DNA of 64,000 bases from Cryptomeria japonica. Its lineage: Eukaryota; Streptophyta; Pinopsida; Cupressales; Cupressaceae. The position numbers and the translations under genes were made by a program. Shown piece by piece: positions 42,653-53,535 of the stretch. The notes under the pieces are model-generated. The model was given only the letters and a program-made list of their open reading frames with translations. It was not told the origin of the DNA and made no database searches. The first letter of the stretch is position 1. Each line of letters starts with the position of its first letter. The stretch is from positions 485,245,900 through 485,309,899 of the forward strand of contig NC_081406.1 in the NCBI RefSeq assembly GCF_030272615.1, given 5' to 3'.

Positions 42653-42665
42653 TGGTGAACCCGAC
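42653..42665 (+). other. Primer binding site candidate of LARD-A1
   Basis: TGGTGAACCCGAC begins 5 nt after the LTR end. It has the TGG start expected for a site complementary to a tRNA CCA end. The tRNA species is not assigned. Confidence 0.55.
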
Positions 42666-42769
42666 ATAAACACTAACCATCTAACCCCTTTATGGTGTTT
42701 TTGAGTGCTTTCAAGTTGATTTGCAAGCCAAAAACCCAAAAACAGGGTCATGCAGGGTTTTCGGGAGAC

Positions 42770-42866
42770 TTCTGCGCCTGTGTGAAGCAACTTGCGCCTA
42801 TGTTGAAGACATTCTGTGCCTGTGTCATGCATTCTACACCTGTGTCCTGAGTTCTGCGCCTGTGTA
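42770..42866 (+). repeat. Leader array of TCTGCGCCTGTGT, LARD-A1
   Basis: Five copies spaced 20-21 bp apart at about 42771, 42791, 42812, 42832 and 42852. A related array with inverted copies is at 1918-2012, upstream of the PMD ORF on the same strand as that ORF. GC-rich against an AT-rich background. Confidence 0.75.
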
Positions 42867-43184
42867 AAGTCCAGAACAGAGGTAAAAATGCAGTGTTTTA
42901 CTTGAAAATTGTCTTGTTTTTGCATTCTGTTTTCTGTTTTTTGGTTTTTGGTACTAATTATCTGTGCAGAATCTTGGCATACGCATGGCAAAGACAACAA
43001 ATCAAACTACTAACATGTGTTATGTAGAATCGATAGTCAAAGAATAAACACCTCAAACTTCTAACTTGGGTTTTGTAGGTTGCCTTGGAGAAACAACTAA
43101 ACTTGGTGTTTGTCATTAATGTTTTAGGCACCTAGTGATTTCTAAATAGGTTGGAATGAACATGTTTTTGCTTTGATTTTTGAG

Positions 43185-43400
43185 TGTGACATTGGAGTAG
43201 GAGAGTATGCTCTCATCCTTTTTAGGGTGATCAGAAATCCAGATCTTCGATACCATTCTCGTGTCTTTGATTGTGTGTCTCCTTTAGAGGGCCTGCCTTC
43301 CCGACCACTTTGCTTTTGTAAGCAAGTGATAATCGTGAGAAGGGAACAACCCAAAGTGAGTATGGCTAGAATTCCTTGGCATTCTAACTCACTATAAACA
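43185..43400 (+). other. Conserved leader block, LARD-A1
   Basis: Contains GAGTATGCTCTCATCC, GTGAGAAGGGAACAACCCAA and CTCACTATAAACAAAT, in the order seen in LARD-B1, LARD-B2 and LARD-C. 43400-44640 is further leader without a credible ORF, with several short TTAGGTT-type motifs. Confidence 0.55.
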
Positions 43401-44663
43401 AATACCTGATGAGCGAAAGCTTTGAAGGAAGGGTTACGTGGGAATTGCAGTTACTTGGGAAGTGATGACCCTTGAACTCTTTCTCATATCAAAATCTAAG
43501 TAGGACCTCACGGTCTAAATTGTGCTTGCGCGACTACATTTGTTTAGTATCTTGGTGGGCTTAATGTCTCAATCACGCTTGCATGACATCAAGGAGTAAC
43601 ACTTAATAGAAATCCTTACTAAACACCTTGTTTTTAGAGGCCAAAAACCCTTCTAGTTGCTTGAGAAGGACAAGTTCGGATACTTGGAAGAGATACTAAG
43701 TTCGCCATGGGGAGATTTCCATGGGGAATGATGCTTGGCTGCCCTGAGAAGTGAGTGTCGTGGAGGGGAGCCCGTGGGGTCAAGCATCTATGTATTCTCC
43801 TTGAATCCCATAACAAGTCTACCTCTCAAGTACCTAATGTCCTTGCCTACCATAAGAAATATGCGAATGAGCATGATTGTATTGAGTCTAAGTTGAAATA
43901 TCTTGTCTTCTTTGTTTGTCAAAAGTTGAATTGTGTATCATTCCAAAAGCAAGACAAATTGATTCAAAACAAGGTTAAACATAAGAGCATTTCATCCAAC
44001 AAATTTCAAAACACTTTCAAACATGGTTGTCAAACATTGTTCAAAATCTTGTCTTAACATTCATGTCACTTACATTTAGGTTCATCCTAGGTTGCATTTT
44101 GCAAAAGTCATTGTCAAGTACCAAGGTTAGGTTTCACCTAGGTCATACTCCTTTGCATATCAATAAGGGTCATCCATTTGCATGTGTCCTCTTGCATTAG
44201 AGTAATACCATTGTCATACCTTGCATACCCTAAGTCTCTTCATTAAGTTTAGGTTATTATCATATCATATTAAGGTCATTTGCATAGTAATTGTCCCTTT
44301 GCATATAGTCTCAAAAATTAGGTTTTGTCATACTTGAGTAATCCAAATCTTTGATAAACCCTAAGTCATTGTTAGGAAGTCTAGACCTTATCAAACTTTT
44401 GTCTTTTTGTCATCAATGTCATTTGGTCAAACCTAGCTTAGTATCCAAGCATATAGGGGAGACATTGTCATTTTGTCCTTTTGTCACTTGGTCCTTTTGT
44501 CCTTTGAGGTCTAGACATCATTTCAATTTCCTAAGGGTCTCATTTTTAGATTTGCATTCCAAAAAGTTTGTCAAAATCTTGAAAAACAACAAAAACATTA
44601 AGTTGCATTGTCATCCTTTTAGGTTGCATTTGTCAATCCCATTAGTTGCATTTGCATAGTGAC

Positions 44664-46896
44664 ATGTTTGTTGAAATGAGGTCTCAACCTTCTTACGAAG
44701 CCATGTCATCACAATTGAGCAATCAGTCATGTCAATCCAATCTCTACATGTCTCAGAACTTGGATCAGACTTATCATGATGATGTAAATGTCCAAATACA
44801 AAAAATAGAGGAGAAACTAGCTCAAGAAGAGGAGATATTGGAACAAAGAGTGAAAAACATTGAGAAGAATAGATCACAAAATGTCCAAAACGTTTCGAAA
44901 ATTTCAAGGTCGAAATCCAAAGATTGAGCCAATTGATGTAAGATCTCTTCTTGAACGATCAGACATACCAGCTCTCCTCTCTCAAATAGAGATGATGAAA
45001 CAATTTCAAGAAAAGAGGCAACATCAATTTCAACATTATATGCCTCTGCAACAAGAACAAGAAGGTGTTTACTATCAATCAGATTTTCAACCATCACAAC
45101 CAATTGTTCAACAATTTAAACATATGCAATCAATACAACCAATGGTCCAATCTCAACAATATGTCCAACCGACTATCAAGTATCAACAACAAACTCAATG
45201 GACAACTCAATATCAACAACAACAACCAAACATTCAAAAACAAAGGTTGCAGCACACACCAACCCAAGTTTCAAACATGTCAGAACAATTGAACCAAGTC
45301 CAATATTAAAACATGACATCAAACCAAAAACAAGTTCAAATTCCAGATCCAATCATGTCAAAACCTTGAAAGAAAGGTGGCTTTATTGCAATGCTCTTAA
45401 GGAAACTACCAAGTGAGTTCTTTGAGGAAGATCAAGATAATACAATTATGTCTAGCAATGCCTCATCTCCCCACAAAAAAATTGACTCTCCAGTGGCATC
45501 TATCCCTACACCTCTAGAAGTTTCACAAGAACCTTCCATATTGTCCTCATCAAATAATACACTCAAGGATACAATTATCCAAGGGCTATCCATAATTGAT
45601 TTCCAAGATAATCCAATTCATGATGCACATCCTTGTCATGTTTCAGAAATACAAGACCCAATGCCACCATGCACTTTATTGCCATTACCTGTTTTAGAGG
45701 ACCCTATTCGAAGTCCCTCTTCCTCATGTTCAAGCATTGATTCCTTGTCAGAATCCATCACAAATGTTCAAAGTGCATTTCCTTCATCCCAAAACATTGA
45801 GCCCTTGTCAAAATCCACCATGCATATCAAAAGTCCAACCTCATGTCAAGAGGATAATTTAGAGCATGAAGAAACGTGTCTTAAAATAGATCAAGATCAA
45901 GATCTTGAAACCTTATCATCCCATCCAATTGTTGACCAGGACCCCATCTTCCTAGAAACTCATGATGATTCCCCTATTCTTGTCCATCCTATCCAAAGTC
46001 CTATTGACACTCCATTCCCCGGGCAAGATCAAGATATCGCAGTCCATCAAATCCCAAACGATCCCCTTCCATTTCATGAACACAATGTCCTTTCAAATCC
46101 CATTGGAATTCCACTTCCTAAGAAAGATCAAGATATCCTTTCCATCCTTTATGATGATCTCATTGAAAGTCAAGAGCAAAGAACCTTTAAAGAGGATTCC
46201 AATGATCTTCCTCCTTGTCAAGATCAAATTATTCCTTCAGATCCTCCACAAGATCCACTTGTTCCTCCATCTCCTTGTCCTAATGCTCCATATACACTCC
46301 AAGATCTCATTCCTTTTGATGATCCCATTATTTCTCCCATTCCATCTCTTGAAGAGCCTGTCATTGAACCATGTCCACTACACAATCCTAGTCCCCCTCA
46401 CGATCCTAATCCCACTCATGATTCTAACATGTCAGTGCAAGATGTTCATGAACCCTTGACATGCATAATGGGTTCTTCCTCTTTGGTCCAATCCGATCCA
46501 CTTCAAGATCTCATTATTTCTCTCATATCATATCCACCTCATAATGGACTCGCGTCTTCTTCCCAAAGAAAAGAGTATCCTACAAGTCAAGATATTCATA
46601 AAGGCAAAGGAGTAGATCTCCATAAGCAAGAATCTCTCCATATCAAAGAATATACTAATGGTCATGGCTACAGAGCTCACTCTAAAGGCGTTGGTATCCC
46701 TCCTTCAAAATCAAAACATACACCTTCCCCATCATACCTTCCATCCATCTTAGGTCCTTATATCCCTTCATCCTTTATCCAAGGTCAGCAAAGGCACACA
46801 TCCTTGAGTAAATTTCATCCATCCAAAAGAACTCCATTTCATTCATATCCATCCATGCATTCCTTTCCACCTCCAAGCAATTTGGATGCCGTATAA
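44664..46896 (+). pseudogene. gag-like ORF of LARD-A1 (Gln-rich then Pro/Ser-rich)
   Basis: Begins at about 44664 (MFVEMRSQPSYEAMSS) with a Glu/Lys/Gln coiled coil, shifts frame at about 44870-44925, continues with a Gln-rich region (about 45000-45300), has stops at 45307 and 45367, then stays open for 501 codons to 46896. The last part is Pro/Ser/Asp/Ile-rich with many LPxxQDQ-like repeats and one PSILGPYIPSSF motif. No zinc knuckle, protease or pol motif. Position after the leader suggests a gag-like structural protein; the family is unknown. LARD-B1 carries a diverged, broken homologue at 15540-16529, which argues the sequence was once under selection. Confidence 0.6.
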
Positions 46897-47470
46897 ATGT
46901 CATAAGTCTAGCAATCCACATGTATTCAAGGATCAACATGTCCAATATAATCGACATGTCAAAACAAAGAACAATATGATCTATAAAGAAAAAAATATAC
47001 CCAAAAGGCCACAAAGGCCCACTGTGCAAAATCAAAAACAAAAGTCAAAATATATATGGGTTCCTAAATCCCTTGTGCAAGCAATGCACTCCGAGGAACC
47101 ACAAAAGCATGAAAAATCAAAAACCATGTGGATCCCTAAGCGGCTCCTTGAAGCACAAAAGCCTAAAGAAACATCAAAATTGGCATCTAAAATTGCTATT
47201 CCTCCATCCAAACCTTCCAAATCTATTCCTCCATCACCTTCTTCATCCATTTTGGGCCCTTATGTCCCAAAATCCCAAGCTATTCCTCCATCCAAATCTC
47301 ACAATCTGAGATGCATTTTTCCTCCATCAGTCCATCACCCCTCAAGGTGTGTGCCAATGTCGATCTTGCCTTCATTTCCATCCACTAAAGCCCAATTCTT
47401 CCAATACCCTATCCATTATCCAATGCATATTTTCCATCCTTCCATCCCTTTGATCCAATCCTTTGCATAA
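46886..47470 (+). CDS. Second gag-like ORF of LARD-A1 with IWVPK/MWIPK motifs
   Basis: A 194-codon frame overlapping the end of the previous ORF by 11 bases in another frame. It is basic at first, with two copies of a (I/M)W(V/I)PK(S/R)L motif (KYIWVPKSLVQA and KTMWIPKRLLEA) about 30 residues apart, then Pro/Ser-rich with SSILGPYVPKSQ. LARD-B1 has MWIPKQLVEEM and SILGPY in the same order, so the motifs are conserved across families. Either an independent ORF or the C terminus of the gag-like protein reached by frameshift. Function unknown. Confidence 0.45.
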   Translation: MPYKCHKSSNPHVFKDQHVQYNRHVKTKNNMIYKEKNIPKRPQRPTVQNQKQKSKYIWVPKSLVQAMHSEEPQKHEKSKTMWIPKRLLEAQKPKETSKLASKIAIPPSKPSKSIPPSPSSSILGPYVPKSQAIPPSKSHNLRCIFPPSVHHPSRCVPMSILPSFPSTKAQFFQYPIHYPMHIFHPSIPLIQSFA

Positions 47471-49592
47471 ATCCTTGCCTTAGTTTCATCTCTTTTTCCA
47501 CGTCCTTATCCTACCAACGTCTTTGAGCATACTTTTAAAGGTCATGGTCCATTTTTTTTTAAAGGCTACTATCCAAACAAAAAAAAAAAAAGATGCTTGA
47601 GTCCTTCTTCCATCCCTTATCATGTGTCCATCTTCTATTGAAAAAGTCAAAAAAATCTTTAAAAAAAAGAGTGAAAAAAAGAAAAAAAAGAAGGAAAAAA
47701 GTAAAGCAAAAATAATTCGTCCATTGGTGAAAACTTGGCAAACAGGCGCCTTGGGAAAGTACCGTGATGAAAACCTGGCAAACAGGCGTCATGCGTAATC
47801 TATGAACTTCTTGCATACCGTACTTGGGGGCAGGTTTCCTCCTTCATATCCTATTGCCCTTCATTATCCTATCGAACCCCTGTCATTACCCTTCATATCC
47901 TATTGTCCCTCATGTCCATTTCCTCTTTCCACTTTTGATCTTGACAAGGCTGACGATCATCATGAGCATCATGCATCTTGTTTACAGCTTTCAGTCTATC
48001 ATAGCTTTTGGTCATTTATCCATTTGCTTATTACAACCTTTCATCCATATTCCCTGGCTTATTGCAACTTTCTGCCACTATCCCGTATCATACCCCAACC
48101 TTCAGTCCATGTCCCTTATCCATTCTTGGTCTTGCTTATCCTATCCATATCTTATCACTATCCATACACTCTTTTTCATTCCTTGATCTTGATCTGACAT
48201 AAGGACGCAAAATTTAAACATGGTTTCAAACACCTCTTGACATGTCCCTCATGCCATGTCACTGCTTTACATTGTCATATCCAGTCTCTTGTCCCATCAC
48301 GCAATAGCACTTCAAAATTGCATCCACATTGTCTCCATAATAAAAGGCCTTTGTCTTCCCTCTATCCACCATCATTTCAGCAAGCCTATTTATTCACCTG
48401 TCATATTCCTTGCCTTGCTAGACACTAGGGGCAAAATTATGAAAAAAATCATAAAAATTGAAAAATGTCCTAAAATAATCCAAAAAAATTGAAAAATGTT
48501 ATGAAAAAATCCAAACAAAAAAATCAAATAATGTCCTGAAATAATCCAAAAAAATCAAATAATGTCCTGAAATAATCCCTCAAAATTGAAAAATGTCCTG
48601 AAATAATTCAAAAAAAACTGAAAAATGTCCTGAAATAATTCAAAAAAAAAAAATTGAAAAATGTCCTGAAATAATTCAAAAAAATAAAATTAAATAATGC
48701 CCTGAAAAAATGAACCAAAAATTTTCAAAAAAACCAAATCCAAAAACAAGCATTTTGCAATCAATGATCCTCTGTGCATAGACAGCTCACCGAGTATACA
48801 TCCAACGACTCGCAATCACACACTGTGCTTTAATGAAATCATGCGTTAACAGATGAACTTTTCAATCAACCCAGACATTCAACTTGATCCGAATTGTCAT
48901 AACAATCGAATATCAGTATCACTAATCATTTGTCTTTGGCACACTATCTTGGGTCTTATACGGGGTGTGGTATACTCGAAACCAGATTGTGTCTTGTCTT
49001 AGACGGGGTACCGCATGTCCTGAAACCAGACATCATGATCGTCCTATCAGCACTTTCAACTTTTGACAATGAAGATCAAGATGTTTGTTTGACTTGTTGG
49101 AATTTGTGCATCTTATCTTTTTATTGATTTATCTTTGGCTTCGGTCATGTTCCTATGTTGCTCGATGATGTCACTGAGTGACTTAGAGTGACCAGGATGG
49201 TTCATGGTTCCTTTCTTTTTTGTTGTGATTGCTGTTTGTCTGCAATGTTTCTGTCTTTTGCAAAAAGGTTTGCATTTCAGCACTGGCCTTCAATGCCATG
49301 ATGCTACGCATCCATTTTGCTACATTAAAATAAAGGTTCTCACCTACAAAGTGCATTACTGAAAGCAAGTTTTTCTTCGTCTCTAACTATCCTCTTGTCT
49401 CATTTTCTTCTTACTAACATTTCTTCTGTCCATCTTGTCAGTCCATTCGATCCTATCATTTTTATCAATCAATTGGCCTCTTTTCTGCATGTTTCTGGCC
49501 AATTCCTCGAGGGGGCATGCATATGTCATTATTATTGTCTGGGGCATTTTCATCATCATTCTTTGAAACAACGCTTAAAATCGCATTGTCTC
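47471..49592 (+). other. LARD-A1 3' internal region
   Basis: 47540-47700 is poly(A)-rich. 47802-48197 is open for 131 codons and its translation is conserved with LARD-A2 5419-5811; not recognised. 48455-48710 is an A-rich minisatellite of ~30-37-bp units around GAAAAATGTCCTGAAATAAT. 49190-49430 matches 1-245 and 4320-4550. The PMD module of LARD-A2 is absent here; the two flanks meet at a GTCAGT at about 49438. Confidence 0.7.
48455..48710. repeat. A-rich minisatellite of LARD-A1
   Basis: About eight degenerate ~30-37-bp units with the core TGTCCTGAAATAATTCAAAA. The same array occurs on the minus strand in LARD-A2 at about 4990-5175. Confidence 0.75.
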
Positions 49593-49606
49593 AAAGAGGG
49601 GAAAAA
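49593..49606 (+). other. Polypurine tract of LARD-A1
   Basis: AAAGAGGGGAAAAA directly precedes the 3' LTR. Same sequence family as 1378-1393 and 25833-25847. Confidence 0.9.
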
Positions 49607-51110
49607 TGTAGACACCTAAAAATGGTCAACGCTTGCGGAGTCATACTTTAACATTTGCGCATTGCCTCATTTTAGGTTTTTGCATCGCATTAACATTTCT
49701 CCTATGTCACGCACTTGGTCTTTATCATTTGCGACCATCGAGTCAATCTTCTACATTCTTCAGTTGTCTCGCTCTCAAATTTGGTCTTGTCGACAACACT
49801 ATCCAATCATGATTTTGATCGATTTTATCCTGTCGCATCAATGTGTGTGCTAATTTGTCATCATTTTGGGCATCGTCAATCCTAATTAGGGTTTTGTCCT
49901 CTTATCAATCTTGTCGTTTTGTCATCAATCCTTATCATTTTCAATCTTGTCGTTTTGCGATCGATTTGTCATCGGTCGTTGTCATGTTCGATCTTGTCAT
50001 TTTGCGATCGATTTGTCATCGATTGTGGTCATTTTCAATCCTGTCATCTTGCAATCTATTTTGTCATCAATCCTTGTCCTCTTGTCAATTTTGTCATTTT
50101 GCGATCGATTTGTCATCGATCGTCGTCTTTCTCAATCATGTCAATTTGGATCAATTAGTCATTGTTCCTCGTCAATTGGTGTATTTATGAATCAAATCAT
50201 TTATCACATTGGTCCTTTGTTAATCAGAATCGAATCGACATCAAATATCCTTTGTCAAGACCTAATTGTCATCCTTGCATTGCTAATTCATCTTTTAGGG
50301 TTTCGTGATTTAATCATTTAACCTTGTTTGTCATTTCTCCCTTTAGGATTAATAATTTATTTATTTTATCCTAAGTCTTCTTATTACAATTAAATGTTCA
50401 TTTAATTGGCTAATTATTCCTCTTTGTGAATTAATTAATAAATGACAAATTATTAATTAATTTACCTAATTTTCTAGTTTTCATCAATTTCTTGATTCCT
50501 AAATTCTTAATTCTCTAATTTCCTAATTTTCTAATTCCTAATTTCAATTTCCTCCTATTTCTCTCCTAAATTCATGGAAATGACATGTCAATTTGTCATA
50601 ATTTGTCATAATTGACAATCAATCAATTTTTGACATAGAAGTTTGTCATAATTTGTCATAAATTTGTCATAATTGACATAATTGATTTGCAATTTCCATT
50701 TGAATTGAATCATGCTAATCTTGTCTTTTCTCCAATTTATCTATAAATTGGATGAATTTCTTCAATCAAACCCCTTGATTCTTGACCCCTAACCAGATTA
50801 TCGAATTTCTAATCAATCACGCTTCGAGTACTTTTGAGCAATTTTCTTACCTACTTGCTTTCAATCATGTATGTGCACTTGTAGGTGAGATCCACAACCA
50901 AACTATTTGAAGAGGAAAGAAGAACAATGGAGCCGCATGAAGGAAGCATTCATATCCACATATGGTTTGCATAGTATTTACTTTTGAATGTTTTATCTTT
51001 ATGTCTCTATTGAATGTGTTTAGGATAGATCATTGCAATTTGCTTTCATGATTGAGCTAATGATTAGTATATTGATATTGCTTTGATGATTTCTGAATTC
51101 CTATGCTACA
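49607..51110 (+). repeat. 3' LTR of LARD-A1
   Basis: 1504 bp, partner of 41144-42647, followed by the TSD GGTAG at 51111-51115. Confidence 0.95.
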
Positions 51111-53332
51111 GGTAGAAATAACGGGTTTGCATTTGTAAAAAAAATTTCCTCTTTAGAAATAGTTGGTTTGCATTTGTAAAAAAAATAATAATTTTTTCTC
51201 TCTTTAGAAACCATGAGAATGCACTTTAAAATAGTGGGAATGCACTAAGAAACAGTGGGAACGCGTTCCCTCTATCCTAGACAAGTATAACTTTTTTGGA
51301 TTTTTAAGTTTTGGGTTCTTTGTTTTAAGTCAAATTAATGACTTGAGAAATAGCGGGATTGCTTTTTTTCTAGGTTTTTTGTGTTCTGGAAAAAATATTA
51401 TAACTAGTTAAATAAGATGATTGTTTTTTTAAGTGGTTTGATTGCTCTATGAAATGGTGGGATCACTATGTGTCTTATTTTTGTCATTTTCCCAAAGTAA
51501 AATTTTCATAGTTTGTTTCTAACCTGCTAATGTGTGTTGTTTGATTATGTTTTTGCTAATATTTGTGCAACCATATCATTTGTTGAAGACCCCAAAGATT
51601 GAAATCCTTACTTGTTTGTTACAGAACTGCCAAAGAGGGGTTTCTTGTTGAAAACACTTCTTAATTCAATACTTTTTAAGTTCATATTATGTTTCCATGG
51701 ATTAAATTAGTATCACACTTCAATTTCATAAGGAAATAAATATGTCTTTCATGTTTGACACACTTGTGGATGTAGAGTGGTCCTACTGTAAACACACACT
51801 ATCCTCTCCCATGGATCTCATGGTCCTGGGTGCAAGAGAAAAGTGTTAATGAAACTCGATCTTTACTTTTTAGGTAGAAGGGACTACCTCTCAAGTAGTC
51901 TATAAGGTCGGGTGAGAGGGAACGACCCAAGCGGTACTCTTTCAGTCCGCTATATAAATATTTGTGATTCTGGTGAGAGCCATAATCAACTGGTGTTGTT
52001 GTGTTACACTAATGGTTTCCCTCTATATCTACATGCAAATACCTCTGTGATCTTGATGAAAGTCAAAATACCCTAGTGCTTGTGTGGTAGATGCCTAAAA
52101 ACTTGTGTTCTATAGGCTAGGATATCTCTTAAATGATCTAGCCGTCATATTTATAACCACTAGGTTACCCTGAAAGTACCTCCACTATGAACCAAATTTT
52201 ATTTTTTTTCTAAAATCCTTCTACTTGTTGACTCGGGTGTTGTGATACGTACGTACCGAAGAAACCCCTCATGCACCCTTCAACTTGAGATAGAAAATTC
52301 CTTAGGATTTTTGAATCCTTAGAAATTAGAAGCTTGGCATTCCTGAGAAGTGTGTGTCGTGAAGTGGAGCTAGTGTTTCCAAGATTCTATCTATCCAATT
52401 GAATGTGATATTCTGGGTAAGGGGACTCAACAAGTATTGCCATTTGACCAACCTAGGAAGTACATGATTTCTTATCATTTTATCATGCTTAAATGTTTAC
52501 TATTTTTGGGGTCACACAAATATTTTGTCAAAATCAACCTAATTTATCAAACACTGCACTTCACTTAGTCCTAGGTTGTCTTGTCCTTCTGTGGGTTTTA
52601 CTCTCATATTAGTGGATTCATGTCTGTTGTCCCATTATGTTGCCAAAAAAATTGTTGGCAAAAGGTTAGTTGTTACTGAATCTGGGTGTCAAGTTAGTTT
52701 ATCACATCTTTTATCATCATTGCATTTGATTACCCTAGCTATCGATTAGATCTTGGTCACCAATTTTATCTTACATTGTTATTATCGTCTATTAGGGTCT
52801 CGACTTGCATGGTCACTTTTATCATCTTAGTTGCTAGTCATCACCTTGGTCACCATCATTTAATCTTGCATCATAACTATTATCCATTGTCACCCCTTAT
52901 CTCCCGATTCACATCATCATTACCTTATTCCTAAGTCAATCAATCCAAAACCAAACATCAACTTCATCCTCTTTCCAACTTCCTCAAAACTCAATTCACA
53001 TCCTAGTTTGATCTTGTCATCATCCTATTTTGAGCTTTAGTCTATCCTCCATTTTCTTCTCATATCTCTTCAACTCGTCAACTAATCATCATGTCATAAT
53101 TTAATTATGATGATTTTTTCCATCCTTCATTTTCTTCCACTTCATCCCATTCTAATGATGATGAGAGTCATGTTGATCAATACTAATATGGAATTGAAAA
53201 ACTTGATGCCCTCATCCTTAGCAAGCTTGTGCCAAGTGTCAGATACCAAAATCCAATCGTTCATCCTAACTACCCTACCATTTCACCATGAGTATCCACT
53301 CATAATCCTTATCACACCTTTGACAAGGGAAA
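51111..53332 (+). mobile_element. LARD-C, second piece: leader and start of gag-like ORF
   Basis: Resumes the LARD-C leader after the LARD-A1 insertion. 51116-51470 contains GAAATAGCGGGATTGC-type repeats continuing those at 41040-41140. 51870-52000 is the conserved leader block (GTGAGAGGGAACGACCCAA, then CCGCTATATAAATATT). 52000-53100 has no clear ORF. From about 53140 a coding-like plus-strand frame starts (YGIEKLDALILSKL, with stops) and runs to 53332, where the solo LTR interrupts it. The last five bases, GGAAA, are the target duplication. Confidence 0.65.
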
Positions 53333-53391
53333 TGTTAGGCCCTACCCTGACCCATCCTAGCATTTCAGTGATTTTCGTATTGGAACTATTA

Positions 53392-53535
53392 TTGATGCTT
53401 TATTTTTATGCATTATAGATATAGAACTTTATATGATCCCAGGAATTGGATAACATTGATATATTGATGCTTCATTTCTGTGCATTGTGGATATAAAATT
53501 TTATATGATTCTAGAATAGGATAACATTGAGATGG
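53392..53535. repeat. ~71-bp tandem duplication in giant LTR 1
   Basis: TTGATGCTTTATTTTTATGC at 53392 recurs in slightly changed form (TTGATGCTTCATTTCTGTGC) about 71 bp further, each followed by a GGATAACATTGA segment. The second giant LTR appears to have a single copy. Confidence 0.65.

Larger units (their letters stand above)
41144..51110 (+). mobile_element. LARD-A1: complete young non-autonomous LTR element
   Basis: 9967 bp: 5' LTR 41144-42647, PBS candidate, leader with repeat array and conserved block, gag-like ORFs (44664-47470), AT-rich minisatellite, polypurine tract 49593-49606, 3' LTR 49607-51110. TSD GGTAG lies at 41139-41143 and 51111-51115. Both LTRs are 1504 bp and differ at about 20 sites by my reading, nearly all transitions, so insertion is fairly recent. 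No protease, integrase, RT or RNase H is present, so it must rely on proteins from elsewhere. It interrupts the leader of LARD-C. Confidence 0.95.

Noticed and set aside
42653-42665. Assigning a specific tRNA to the LARD primer binding sites
   Set aside because: The sites are in the right place but I cannot match them to a tRNA 3' end with confidence without a search.
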